64,000 nt of DNA. It comes from Chimonanthus salicifolius (lineage: Eukaryota; Streptophyta; Magnoliopsida; Laurales; Calycanthaceae). The stretch covers positions 47,106,631 through 47,170,630 of the forward strand of contig CM023539.1 of assembly GCA_013350335.1 (NCBI GenBank), read 5' to 3'. The notes beneath the pieces were generated by a model. That model was not told where the DNA came from. It saw only the letters and a list, made by a program, of their open reading frames with translations, and searched no databases. Every line of letters starts with the position of its first letter. Positions within the stretch are counted from its first letter, which is position 1. The position numbers were made by a program, and so were the translations under genes. Positions 53,101 to 58,047 of the stretch are shown here, one piece after another.

Positions 53101-53239
53101 CTCTTCCCACTTGCAGGACAATAAAGATCTCTATGCAGAGGAGGCAGCAGCGCAGAGAGAAAGAGAGCGTCAACGAATGCTTAGTATTCCAGGTCTCATT
53201 GCCCCAAGCGAGCTACAAGATGAGATGGTGGACTCATAA
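6663..53239 (+). CDS. XPO1: Exportin-1 (CRM1/XPO1), nuclear export receptor, 32 coding exons
   Basis: The protein exports leucine-rich NES cargo and RNPs through the nuclear pore as a complex with RanGTP. Coding exons: 6663-6761, 9579-9695, 16831-16923, 17121-17192, 17528-17635, 17753-17835, 21990-22128, 22233-22301, 22421-22498, 22663-22725, 22855-22899, 23628-23735, 23944-24042, 25997-26200, 28017-28076, 29860-29970, 31631-31728, 31811-31919, 37868-37933, 41295-41393, 41504-41584, 41753-41842, 44642-44727, 44862-44942, 45033-45215, 49656-49722, 50285-50395, 50578-50685, 50764-50901, 50977-51114, 51184-51288, 53117-53239. They join in frame to 1076 aa, close to the roughly 1075 aa of Arabidopsis XPO1A. 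All introns begin GT and end AG, and there is no internal stop. The start is the conserved [15 protein letters not shown]. In order, the protein has an importin-beta N-terminal domain (about 38-104), an Xpo1 HEAT region, an acidic loop (about 434-459, in exon 14), an NES-groove region with Cys532 (TGT 31676-31678; the leptomycin-reactive cysteine in animal CRM1), a CRM1 C-terminal domain (about 705-1030) and the conserved end DEMVDS. Largest introns: 9696-16830 and 31920-37867. The gene looks functional. Confidence 0.96.
6946..6981 (+). repeat. G-rich tract, possible G-quadruplex, intron 1 of XPO1
   Basis: Several runs of 4-10 G separated by single A or T (GAGGGG, AGGGGAGGGG, a run of 9 G) lie on the coding strand about 185 nt after exon 1. 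The pattern meets the usual four-run rule for a G-quadruplex in DNA and in the pre-mRNA. Confidence 0.55.
7100..8345 (-). mobile_element. LINE (L1-type) relic: endonuclease domain and start of RT linker, antisense
   Basis: On the minus strand the APE-type endonuclease can be followed with frameshifts. It starts with [11 protein letters not shown] near 8318, continues with [12 protein letters not shown] (about 8090), then [13 protein letters not shown] (about 7890) and ends in SDHLPIILD (about 7725). Next come the linker phrases [12 protein letters not shown] (about 7610) and [14 protein letters not shown] (about 7350), which precede the reverse transcriptase in plant LINEs. The RT proper is missing. 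A 34-nt segment occurs twice (7310-7343 and 7462-7495), showing local rearrangement. The relic is non-functional and sits in intron 1 of XPO1. Confidence 0.8.
8346..9249. other. Intron 1 DNA, with a possible tRNA-like SINE head at 8748-8830 (minus)
   Basis: Mostly AT-rich DNA without recognisable genes. Around 8748-8830 the minus strand has an A-box-like TAGCACAACAGG and a B-box-like GAGTTCAAGTTA about 35 nt apart, as in tRNA-derived SINEs, but no body or tail could be matched to other copies. Confidence 0.35.
9250..9475 (-). mobile_element. LINE 3' end, antisense, intron 1 of XPO1
   Basis: A T run at 9250-9262 is followed by gaaatggtaactgtattaat, the common terminal block of this LINE family read backwards. 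The rest matches the 3' segments at 3806 and 13905 in layout (a ggcac..aggtgc block, then ctttccaagctc). There is no coding capacity. The right boundary is approximate. Confidence 0.65.
9478..9571 (-). repeat. Truncated SINE family B with perfect 16-nt TSD at the exon 2 acceptor
   Basis: A 62-bp SINE 3' fragment (9494-9555) in antisense orientation, with its A tail seen as the T run at 9495-9501. It is bounded by identical 16-mers tcatctttcttttatg at 9478-9493 and 9556-9571. The right copy is the pyrimidine-rich tract of the XPO1 exon 2 acceptor (AG 9577-9578). The insertion therefore landed inside, and duplicated, a splice signal, and left a working copy beside the exon. Confidence 0.85.
9809..10850 (-). 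mobile_element. LINE relic: RNase H and zf-RVT C-terminus, antisense, intron 2
   Basis: The T run at 9809-9820 marks the element's 3' end. On the minus strand the RNase H region reads [18 protein letters not shown] (about 10230-10180) with SANSIANFL near 10060. Upstream of it, at 10600-10790, is [11 protein letters not shown], the typical C-terminal zinc-knuckle (zf-RVT) phrase. Stops and frameshifts break it. The left boundary is firm and the right one approximate. Confidence 0.7.
10947..11080 (+). repeat. Truncated SINE family C with 18-nt TSD
   Basis: The body 10965-11062 is the 3' half of family C (ACCCGGTGTGTG near 10971, ATTAGTCAGGTGCTCTAAGAGG near 11014, then poly(A)). The flanks aagctagcttagtggtat (10947-10964) and aagctagcttactggtat (11063-11080) differ at one base. 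The insertion is 5'-truncated and fairly recent. Confidence 0.75.
11081..11830 (+). repeat. Possible LTR-retrotransposon remnant (LTR-like), intron 2
   Basis: The stretch has TATAAAT near 11109 and TATAAAAACT near 11235, then a pyrimidine-rich segment and a GC-richer segment (11380-11780) without conserved coding motifs. This resembles the promoter/leader part of a Copia-like LTR, but I cannot define its ends, a primer-binding site or gag/pol. The open frames here (109, 103 and 74 codons) show no known domain. Confidence 0.3.
11831..12439. other. Intron 2 DNA of unclear origin
   Basis: A-rich segments around 11920-11990 could be another antisense LINE 3' end, but the family's terminal block is not clear. 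Nothing else is recognised. Confidence 0.3.
12440..16000 (-). mobile_element. Long decayed LINE, antisense, with a nested LINE, intron 2
   Basis: Reading the minus strand from right to left gives the LINE order. First is a decayed ORF1/endonuclease region (about 15990-14900; weak). Next is a linker matching RWLKNGD-NTKFF (about 14600-14550). Reverse transcriptase pieces follow: [10 protein letters not shown] (about 13855) and [21 protein letters not shown] (about 13670). RNase H is last: [20 protein letters not shown] (about 12880) and [15 protein letters not shown] (about 12780). The 3' T run is at 12445-12451. A second LINE 3' end (13905-14345) interrupts the RT. All parts carry stops. Identity is firm for RT and RNase H, tentative for 14900-16000. 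Confidence 0.65.
13905..14345 (-). mobile_element. Nested LINE 3' end, antisense
   Basis: A T run at 13905-13914 and ggaaatggtaactttgtt mark the 3' terminus. The minus strand at about 14260-14210 reads [17 protein letters not shown], the zf-RVT end of a plant LINE. The copy lies between the linker and RT parts of the older LINE around it, so it was inserted later. Confidence 0.65.
16001..16830. other. End of intron 2, unannotated
   Basis: AT-rich sequence leading to the exon 3 acceptor (AG 16829-16830). I see no coding or repeat signature. Confidence 0.4.
16930..17027 (+). mobile_element. Short sense LINE 3' tail in intron 3
   Basis: The end tcattaataaaattaccatt followed by a run of 10 A (about 17017-17026) is the sense version of the family's terminal block. 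The copy is under 100 bp and starts almost directly after the exon 3 donor (GT 16924-16925), filling about half of the 197-nt intron. Confidence 0.5.
17391..17463. repeat. Compound (TC)n(TA)n microsatellite, intron 4
   Basis: About 15 TC units are followed directly by about 21 TA units, ending some 65 nt upstream of exon 5. Such a tract is likely to be length-polymorphic. Confidence 0.9.
18733..18955 (+). repeat. SINE family C, near full length, intron 6
   Basis: The body is about 18747-18941. It has a tRNA-like head with a B-box-like agttcgattcc at about 18813-18823, then the family body: ACCCGGTGTGTGTGGG at about 18853, GATTAGTCGGGTGCTC, and GGACACCTTGGTC before an A-rich end. The flanks aaatgcaagtcgat and aaatgttcgtcgat look like an aged target-site duplication. 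Confidence 0.7.
19205..19970 (-). mobile_element. LINE relic with RNase H, antisense, intron 6
   Basis: T-rich sequence at 19198-19218 leads into aaggtaattttgttaaag, the reversed 3' terminus. On the minus strand, RNase H-like text [20 protein letters not shown] is readable at about 19605-19545, with an EGDS-like motif further on. The copy is decayed, and its right edge is approximate. Confidence 0.6.
19985..21186 (+). mobile_element. LINE 3' part (zf-RVT and RNase H), sense, with poly(A), intron 6
   Basis: The zf-RVT part reads [19 protein letters not shown] (about 20123-20180), then [11 protein letters not shown] (about 20270-20305). The RNase H part reads [20 protein letters not shown] (about 20600-20658), then [11 protein letters not shown] and [12 protein letters not shown] (about 20705-20820). 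It ends in a poly(A) of about 25 nt at 21162-21186. Stops and frameshifts interrupt it. It is one of few sense-oriented LINEs in this gene. Confidence 0.8.
21242..21294 (+). repeat. G-rich tract with a run of 21 G, intron 6
   Basis: Runs of 4-5 G are followed by an uninterrupted run of 21 G at 21274-21294. Long poly(G) is rare in plant DNA, forms quadruplexes readily, and is prone to length errors in sequencing and assembly. Confidence 0.8.
21295..21989. other. Rest of intron 6
   Basis: The segment 21480-21780 contains repeated phrases of the type gtgtcc/cgacatgggt seen in many plant repeats, but no element could be delimited. Two A runs at about 21838-21849 and 21866-21874 are noted. Nothing else is recognised. 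Confidence 0.3.
24043..25160. other. First part of intron 13, rich in AGCTCGAGCTT-type repeats
   Basis: Segments around 24700-24900 and 25040-25130 (and 25320-25430 after the SINE) carry many variants of gctcgagctt and gagcttggct. A similar stretch is at 30500-30740. This is a dispersed plant repeat of unknown class. A CA/TA microsatellite lies at about 25126-25168. Confidence 0.4.
25175..25300 (-). repeat. SINE family B, antisense, intron 13
   Basis: On the minus strand, a B-box-like GGGTTTGACTCTCC (reverse of about 25260-25273) is followed by the family body GGAATTAGTCTCACCTCC and GGGAATACCCAT. It is one of the better preserved copies of this family here. Confidence 0.6.
27140..27770 (-). 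mobile_element. RTE-clade LINE 3' fragment, antisense, intron 14
   Basis: The minus strand encodes the C-terminal phrases of plant RTE elements: [14 protein letters not shown] (about 27640-27600), [20 protein letters not shown] (about 27575-27520), [13 protein letters not shown] (about 27440-27400) and LVRRIERLH (about 27365). It ends in an ATC/TCATCG-rich microsatellite near 27140-27165, as RTE tails do. Stops and substitutions show decay. Related debris may extend to about 26570. Confidence 0.7.
28077..29237. other. First part of intron 15
   Basis: AT-rich; I recognise no gene or element. The open frames of 60-77 codons here have no familiar motif. Confidence 0.4.
29238..29391 (+). repeat. 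Tandem duplication, unit 77 bp, intron 15
   Basis: Copy 1 is 29238-29314 and copy 2 is 29315-29391. They share attcatgtc, ttttttgatc, ttggaatggtatagctgttt and tccttaatttct at the same offsets, with a handful of differences. No coding meaning. Confidence 0.8.
29971..31630. other. Intron 16, unannotated apart from repeat words
   Basis: There is a T run with a G run at 30043-30067, an AGCTTGG-type repeat stretch at 30500-30740, and a short duplicated phrase (cttccactcacatcttttgcaaa, broken up) at 31030-31090. No gene is seen. Confidence 0.35.
31920..33330. other. First part of intron 18, unannotated
   Basis: No coding or repeat family is recognised. Some phrases (gggtcttat..., ggaatggtc) recur at 32930-33000 and 33150-33300 and suggest an old internal duplication. 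Confidence 0.3.
33340..34480 (+). mobile_element. LINE relic (zf-RVT and RNase H), sense, intron 18
   Basis: The plus strand reads VSFWEDL-ISG/DHKQIEV (about 33450-33510), then [19 protein letters not shown] (about 33515-33575), and after a gap the RNase H start [20 protein letters not shown] (about 34110-34170), then [14 protein letters not shown] (about 34350). Many stops and frameshifts. The order and phrases are those of the C-terminal half of a plant L1-type ORF2. Confidence 0.65.
34995..35205 (-). repeat. SINE family D (tRNA-derived), antisense, intron 18
   Basis: On the minus strand the head is GGGTAACTCAACTGGCATGC (A box) followed, after about 35 nt, by AAGTTCGAGTCCCA (B box), then a body ending in an A run that appears as T10 at 35010-35019. 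The flanks accatgtcgtg (about 34998) and accatcgtgtg (about 35193) look like an imperfect target-site duplication. Confidence 0.7.
35600..35643. repeat. (CT)n microsatellite, intron 18
   Basis: About 21 CT units without interruption. Confidence 0.9.
35664..35819 (-). mobile_element. Truncated LINE 3' end with perfect 17-nt TSD, intron 18
   Basis: The insert 35681-35802 (122 bp) begins on the plus strand with T6 and gaaaggtaac, the reversed LINE terminus. It is bounded by identical 17-mers ttgctttggacaagatt at 35664-35680 and 35803-35819. The perfect duplication marks a recent insertion by target-primed reverse transcription. Confidence 0.85.
36428..36660 (+). repeat. SINE family C, full length, intron 18
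   Basis: The tRNA-like head has an A-box-like ttggcccattggtctgggc and a B-box-like gggttcaaatcc. The body has ACCCGGTGTGTGTG (about 36561), GATTAGTCGGG and ACCTGGACACCTTC, then A8 at 36641-36648. The flanks atgagggttgg and atgaggttggg form an imperfect duplication. Confidence 0.8.
36661..37867. other. End of intron 18, unannotated
   Basis: AT-rich, with a GGTGATGGTGGT microsatellite-like stretch at 37150-37205 and runs of T. A phrase at 37080-37140 (gtagaactcgaaaagcctaa) recurs near 39270. No gene is seen. Confidence 0.35.
38489..38576. repeat. Alternating CA/CG/TA/TG tract forming an imperfect palindrome, intron 19
   Basis: About 88 nt of almost pure alternating purine-pyrimidine: (AC)n(GC)n, then GGACGCG(CA)n, a TATATAT centre at about 38531-38537, then (TG)n and GCGTG repeats. 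The left arm is complementary to the right, so the tract can fold into a hairpin and fits the sequence rule for Z-DNA. Confidence 0.85.
39255..39580 (+). repeat. Tandem duplication, period about 161 bp, intron 19
   Basis: The phrase taatggaaa..gtaga begins at about 39262 and again at 39423. Matching later blocks are gatgaatgggaaa, ggcaaatgatgatgagttgg, aggtgttcaa and aacatgastacagcttgaa. The two units differ by small indels. Related phrases occur at about 37090 and 45900. Confidence 0.7.
39581..41294. other. Rest of intron 19
   Basis: Nothing coding is recognised. A phrase at 40640-40655 (ggttgtgggtttgagtc) followed by an A-rich end near 40680 resembles a SINE B box and tail, but no full element can be defined. 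A (TC)n run lies at about 41164-41191. Confidence 0.35.
41923..42065 (-). mobile_element. Possible RTE 3' end, antisense, intron 22
   Basis: tcgtcatcattatcatctag leads into a segment with ctggggtagg, resembling the ATC-rich tail and 3' UTR (GGGGTCGGCTA type) of plant RTE elements. A B-box-like reverse motif (cttgaacccacaacc) at about 42032 may instead mean a SINE. Identity is uncertain. Confidence 0.35.
42780..44480 (-). mobile_element. RTE-clade LINE relic, antisense, intron 22
   Basis: Minus-strand phrases appear in RTE order. [21 protein letters not shown] and [17 protein letters not shown] (about 43960-43860) and SIDLEKAYA (about 43830) are reverse transcriptase, and CLDNIVLI (about 43545) stands where the family has FADDIVLI. 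Then come AYCDKFRHL (about 43385), DITNRIKQ (about 43325), [18 protein letters not shown] (about 43055-43000) and [10 protein letters not shown]. It ends in a TCATCATCAT tract (about 42782-42797). The catalytic FADD is degraded and stops are present, so it is dead. Confidence 0.75.
45216..46380. other. First part of intron 25
   Basis: No element is identified. The short frame at 45860-45985 repeats words (gttgagcccaaatgg, gatgatgatgatgatg) related to the duplicated unit near 39262. Confidence 0.3.
46381..47330. repeat. Possible LTR-type or other dispersed repeat, intron 25
   Basis: This block has a different texture from the AT-rich intron around it. On the minus strand it has a TATAAATAAAGG at about 46762-46751, which could be a promoter of an LTR. 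No terminal repeats, primer-binding site or pol motifs were found, so this is only a suspicion. Confidence 0.25.
47421..47600 (+). repeat. SINE family C, diverged copy, intron 25
   Basis: A B-box-like gggatcaagccctcc (about 47439) is followed by the family body: gccactccccatag, accccgcgtatgcgg, gattagtccggcgagatgcc and accttggtcttc, then an A-rich end at about 47570-47590. It is more diverged than the copies at 18747 and 36440. Confidence 0.6.
48143..48178. repeat. (AGCCCA)n hexamer repeat, intron 25
   Basis: Five to six units of AGCCCA in tandem. No function is evident. Confidence 0.7.
49186..49232 (-). repeat. C-rich tract (G-quadruplex potential on minus strand), intron 25
   Basis: Runs of C5, C9 and C8 separated by single A, then CT-rich sequence. 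The minus strand meets the four-run rule for a quadruplex. An A run of 15 follows at about 49362-49376. Confidence 0.6.
49757..50249 (-). mobile_element. 5'-truncated LINE with 17-nt TSD, antisense, just upstream of exon 27
   Basis: The insert 49774-50232 starts with T12 and gaaaggtaactgtattaa (reversed LINE terminus). The minus strand carries RNase H text [17 protein letters not shown] (about 50229-50180), [10 protein letters not shown] and [16 protein letters not shown] (about 50095-50050). The flanks cagttagtttgattaat (49757-49773) and cagttagtttgcttaat (50233-50249) differ at one base. The right flank ends 35 nt before the exon 27 acceptor AG, so the insertion sits at the edge of the branch-point zone of intron 26. 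Confidence 0.85.
51289..52460. other. First part of intron 31
   Basis: No gene or element is recognised in this AT-rich stretch. Confidence 0.35.
52470..52930 (+). repeat. Two successive local tandem duplications, intron 31
   Basis: Unit 1, about 118 bp: catcttttcctacctacat (about 52480) recurs as catctcttcccacctacat (about 52598), with matching downstream words. Unit 2, 136 bp: gtactaccatgattcatg at about 52712 and again at 52848, with following blocks agtgacaycagtct and ttcawgtaaarttgtg. Confidence 0.75.
52923..52957 (+). repeat. G-rich tract, intron 31
   Basis: Runs of G7, G4, G3 and G6 separated by single A, about 160 nt upstream of the last exon. It meets the quadruplex rule on the coding strand. 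Confidence 0.55.
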
Positions 53240-53810
53240 GCCAAAGATCCTACTAACTCTTGTATCCTCTGTAAAATCTGAGTGGTTCACATAGATTGCC
53301 AGATTTTCTACCTAGGTAGATGAGGGCCTGTTTTTTCATTTTTCTATTTTTATCTTTACTAGATTGGAGGCTAGTGAAGGTGCTGCTCATGGTCGAGAGC
53401 TACCTATAGACTGCTGATGATACTTGCAGGATGGTGTAGTGTTGTTCGTTGAAGTAGGGGTATTGCTCTTGGCTGGGGTAGCAATGCTAAAATAGTGAAA
53501 TTGCGACACTGTAGCACTTATGGAAACTGGCATTTTCAGCTGTTTGGCATTTACCTACCGGGTATGGTGGCAATCTGTTTCATGTATTCTAACTTGGGAA
53601 AAGGAAATGCATTCATTACTGATTTATGGTATTTCTTTTTGGGAAGTACTGAAAGTGCCCATCAGATTACTTGTGTGTTTTCCCCTTTCTCATGAGTCTT
53701 ACGAGGCCAAATAGGTGTGCTGTTGAACAATTTTTGGGGTTTGTTCTATACAATCTAATCCATTAGTTAGACTTGTTTTTGGGTGAATAAATCCATCACA
53801 GTGGCACATG
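53240..53810 (+). terminator. XPO1 3' UTR and candidate poly(A) signal
   Basis: Sequence after the TAA at 53237-53239 contains AATAAA at 53786-53791, the first canonical signal I see downstream, with T-rich sequence before it. The exact cleavage site cannot be read. Confidence 0.4.
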
Positions 53811-55054
53811 TATAGTGCTTGATTCAGTATCGAGAAGAGTCGCAACTCAATCCAGACTCCAGTATATATGGAATCCATTTCTACAGCAAAAATGCAGTTG
53901 CATATTTTGATATGTCAATTCAAATGACCTTGTTTCAGAAACTGTTTTTTTCAGGGGCGGTGGTAACCTGGGATCCAGAAGCTAGTGTTTAAAAGAAAGA
54001 AAAAATACACAAAAATGTCAAAATAGGTAAAAAAAAAAAAAAAACTGTAGTGAATTCAAATCGTGGCATCTATTTCACTCTTTTCACCACTCTCTTTTTT
54101 TAAGGTATCACGTAAGAACACAAATCATACAGATGTGAAAATCAAGACCATTATAGCTCAGTGGGTATAGTGTAACAAATATAGGAGTGAATTGGGCTAA
54201 GTGACTGATATCATTATTCAATATCTATTATTTAGATGCATATTTGTTTGAGTTTTTTTTTCCTTCTCTTGAGGGGTGCTCCCAAAATATGTGTATATCA
54301 CTCTATACCATTTTGATGTACCTCTATTTCCTGGTTAAAATAAAATTTATTATCTATTCCAAAGAAAACAAAATTGTAGATTCAGCTGTTGGGTTCAGAA
54401 AGGTAATTTTGAACTGCTAATTTCATTAGAACAATTGATTATTAAAACATTGCATAAGAAGATTCCTCTTTTGATAAAATTAGCCATCTCCACTAAGATA
54501 GGCCTATGTTGTATCCCAATATCATTTAGAGTTTTTAAAATAATTGTGTCGCACTTAAAAGTCAAATTTATTGTGTTTGAGAAAGAAGAAAGATACAGAT
54601 TAAACCTAAACATATAGGTTAAATTTTATAGATTTGAAGATATTGTTTTTTTATTTTAAGATCTAAGTAGCAACAGAAAAATAAACAAAGAATATATATG
54701 CCTATCATATACCAACAAATCATAATGGAAAATATTTTAAAAACTTATTTCTTATTTCATTATAATCATCATCATTAGTCATTTATGTCATTAATATGTT
54801 TTGCCAATTTCCAACATGAGTGGAAAGTGGGATTTCCACAACTTTTTCATAGAAAAGTTTAATTTTCTGCTCATTTTCTAACCTTGACACATTTTCCGCT
54901 GTTTGTATTTGTAAACCATTTTTCATGGAAAATTTCAGTTATCATAAAAATGTATAAATAACAAGAAAAAGGCTTTTGAAAGAAAATAAATGGTAAGACA
55001 ATAGACAACGATAAAACCAGGAGATAACAATTATTTTTAAAGAGAATTAAAATA
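53811..55054. other. Intergenic DNA between XPO1 and the MYND gene
   Basis: AT-rich; no gene is seen. A tRNA-like A-box phrase (tagctcagtgggtatag, about 54156-54172) has no matching B box or acceptor stem, so it is not called. Confidence 0.4.
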
Positions 55055-55249
55055 TACTCCTTCCGTCCCATTTTAGTTGTCTCATTTGAAATATTTGTAT
55101 TTTTTAAGAGCTTTCTATATATGGCTAGTACTCCATTTGATCTTATCTATTTTCAACACACTTTATACTATTTCAATATAAATGAAACAACTATTTTAGA
55201 ACAATTTCAAAATCCATATAGGACAACTAATTTCAGTACAGAGGGAGTA
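55055..55249. mobile_element. Stowaway-type MITE (Tc1/mariner-like), 191 bp with TA duplication
   Basis: The element 55057-55247 has terminal inverted repeats. The left end is CTCCTTCCGTCCCATTTTAG and the right end, reversed, is CTCCCTCTGTACTGAAATTA; both continue into GTTGTC. TA dinucleotides flank it at 55055-55056 and 55248-55249. These ends match the CTCCCTCCGTCCC signature of plant Stowaway elements. It is non-coding and AT-rich inside. Confidence 0.85.
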
Positions 55250-56072
55250 TAATTCAAATTCTTTGTATGAAGACATTACAGCCAAAAAATTAGGTAATTT
55301 GCAAATCCCAACTTTGTCTAATTTGAACAGGAAGAAGAAAAAAATAAAATGCATAAGGGAGGGACATAAAATTAGCCAGACAATTATTATCCATGCACAA
55401 AAAAAAAGGAGCAAAAAAGGAAAATAGGGCTCTATTGAACAAATGGCTATGAGAAAACAAACGAAATCAAGGAAGAAGTGGAGAAGAAAATTATTTTCAA
55501 TTGTTTGTGGATAAGTATGATTCGATCTTACTGTATTGTTTAACATTTGAAAAACTTAAAAATACAAATAACATAATAAGAAAAATAACAATGATTACTT
55601 CTTTTTTTTTAAAATAAAACACATCTTGCAATTACTATTTAAAAAGATTCAAATGAAAAGAAAATCCTGAGAGAAATGCCAAATTAGCTCCTTCTGATGA
55701 ATTATGAAGAGTTGCTCATCGCCTTCATCGACAGGTTCATACGGCAAGCAACAGATCTGAAGATACCAACCTTCAAATCTCAAACTCGACTGATCTCTAT
55801 TCGTTTTTTGACAAATATGCCACTTCCTCTTCTCTCAATCAAATCCAAATCGAACCGTCTTCTTCTTCCCTTGAAAATCCATCCCTCACTTCGAATCTGG
55901 TATTGGTGTTAGTGTAGAAGAAGTTAGCCACACTCCTCACTCCCCAATTCGAAAATGTTGCTGTTGTGGGCCTCCTTCTCTGCTGTCTTTCCCTCTTGAT
56001 GTTGCCATTGTAGTCCGTCCTTTCTATATTTTCTCTCCCTTCTTCATTGCTTCCATCTGCTATATTAAGGCC
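55250..56072 (+). promoter_or_regulatory. Upstream region and probable leader of the MYND gene
   Basis: AT-rich until about 55680, then pyrimidine-rich (CTTCTTC, CTTCCTCTTCTC) towards the ATG at 56073, as in plant leaders. An upstream ATG frame of 71 codons (55697-55912) and others lie in it; none resembles a known peptide, but they could lower translation if transcribed. Confidence 0.35.
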
Positions 56073-58047
56073 ATGGATTCGCATCTTAAAGACCTTTTCG
56101 TCCGATTCCAAGAGCAGTTTGGCTCCGGCCCCGGTCTTGGCTCTGGTTCCAACATTTGCCTTCTTCGAGTCGATGGGCTCGCCCCTTCCTTCATCAAATC
56201 CCTCTTCCGCGCCTCCGCTGCCCTCTTCCGCACCGACCCGTGGAAGCGATTCCGCCCGTGTCACCTGTTCGGTGTCCGAGTTGGCAAGGACTCAGACTGG
56301 GCGGGGAAAAAACAGCCCTTCCCGGCCGTCCAATTCATTGGTGCTGATGGCGGTGACCTCGGCTTACTCCTCTTACCGCTCTGATTCTGATGCCCGTCAA
56401 TTGACTGGGGCCCGTGAAACCCGCAGGGTCCCTAATTCGGAGCTCCTTCGAGTCACATTCGTGCCTGACTTGCTATTATCTGCATCGAACCGTCGGATGG
56501 TTAGGTCACTGTCACTTGAATTGGCGGGACCTGATCGGTACCCAGTTATAGACGTTGCCCGAATTACCTCCACAGGTGAGACCCGGTTCCGGAATCCCAC
56601 TATTGAAGAGCTGCAATTTGTATATGCCTTCTTGAAGGCAATTGCATTGGTCCATCCTTTGCTCAAGCCAGTTTCGGGAGTTCCTGGAGGTCCAGGAACT
56701 CATTTCACTGCCCCTCGGGTTGTGAATTTTGAGCCCTTTATTGAGACAGTCGATGTGCAGTGGTCGCCCGAGGTGGCTAGAGGTTCAGAGGTTGTCGCTG
56801 TCACAATCTCCCATCCACCTGGCCAGGTGTATGAAGAGAAACACGGTTCACAGAATTCAACACCCACTAAGAGAAGAGAACTGTCACCGGTTCCCTCACC
56901 AACAAAGGAAGAAGGAGCTGGATATGGGTTTGGATATGGATTTGGATCTGGCTTAGGATTTGGGGACACTGGGAAGCTGAACTGGGGTGCTGCATTGCCG
57001 CGAAAATGTGCGGCGTGCGAGAAGGAAGTATATGGAGAGCAGTCAGTATGCTGCGGGCGGTGCCGGGCAGTGATCTACTGTGGCCCATCGTGCCAGAAAC
57101 AGCAATGGAAGGAGACCCACAAGAGTGTCTGTGGGGTCTTCAAGGCAATGATGGAAAGAGAAGAGGAACTAGCAATGAAGATATTCGTCTTCCCCTGTTT
57201 CACTGAAAACCCATGCAAATGGCTTGAATCCAGTGGCCTCCATCAAAAGGGAATGTGGCGTCGAAAATGCAATTGCTATTCAAATTGCCCTTTTGGCCTC
57301 CTCCCCACAAAGGGTCTGAATTCTGACTTGTGGGGTGGTTTGGACAGGGGAGAGTACCCGCCTGATTCCCCTTTTGATGCCCATGAAGGACTTTCCAGCC
57401 CAATTCTTCTCTCTGGATGGTCTGAATATTACAACCTCCGGTCACTTCCACTATCAAGTCCAGTTGCTGTTTTACTCTCTCATCCATTGACAGTTTACCA
57501 CATTTTAACAGCTCTCAGTATGAGCTCCAAGAATCTGTTGCTCAAGGGAAGGGAAGTTGTAGTACACTACCTTGGCCCGGAAGGGGAGTTGGATTGGATG
57601 CCGGCGTTTGCTGAAATAGGGCATTTGTTAAACGGGTCAGGAAACGTACAGATAGTGATGGTGGGACCAGAAGTCCCAAGTGATTTGTCAGGGACTGTAT
57701 CTGGGATCGGTGGAAGAGTGCGGGTGAATCTGGTGAGGGGTGTTTACCAGGAGGAAGCAACCTACCTTCCTTCACCCCATGTCATTGTAGGGTTGAATTC
57801 GGGATTGGAGAATGGAGGGAGCTGGCTGGGGGCTCTTGAACTGATAAAGTCAATGAATGTGCCAGCATTCTTAACTGACCAGTCAGAGATTTCTTGCGCA
57901 AATGCTAAGCATGTTCTACGAGCAGCTGGGCTGCATATTACTCATCCTGTAATGCCAAATCCTTTCCGGTCACCATTGAGGAATCAGGCTGTGTCAAACA
58001 ATCTGCCTTCTTATGGCAATGGTTTTGTGTTTGGGGTTAACACCTGA
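56073..58047 (+). CDS. MYND-type zinc finger protein (plant ZMYND15/MSS51-like), with a probable 1-nt frameshift
   Basis: The gene is intronless and GC-richer than its surroundings. The N-terminal part is MDSHLKDLFVRFQEQFGSG from ATG 56073 (context ggccATGG), running in one frame to about 56366 (KKQPFPAVQFIGADGGDLGL) and then hitting TGA at 56382-56384. The remainder (SYRSDSDARQLTGARET and onward) reads in the next frame from about 56371 to TGA 58045-58047. Homologous plant proteins, as I remember them, run straight across this join, so one extra base near 56364-56371 is likely. The joined protein would be about 657 aa. A MYND finger lies at 57007-57132 (residues about 312-353): CAAC, CCGRC, IYCGPSCQ, H-x3-C. 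A glycine/tyrosine/phenylalanine repeat precedes it (about 56925-56965). The C-terminal part (SHPLTVYHILTAL, VVVHYLGPEGELDW, QIVMVGPEVP) resembles the MSS51-type domain that follows MYND in ZMYND15. MYND fingers bind proline-rich partners; the biological role is unknown. The single 666-codon open frame from 56047 has a spurious first 108 residues. Confidence 0.85.

Noticed and set aside
54146..54230. tRNA gene near tagctcagtgggtatag
   Set aside because: Only an A-box-like phrase is present; there is no B box at the right distance and no acceptor or T stem.
56047..56370. N-terminal 108 residues of the 666-codon open frame (proline/serine-rich) as part of the MYND protein
   Set aside because: The neighbouring frame from ATG 56073 carries a conserved-looking N-terminus with a good start context; the other frame is a GC-rich shadow of it.
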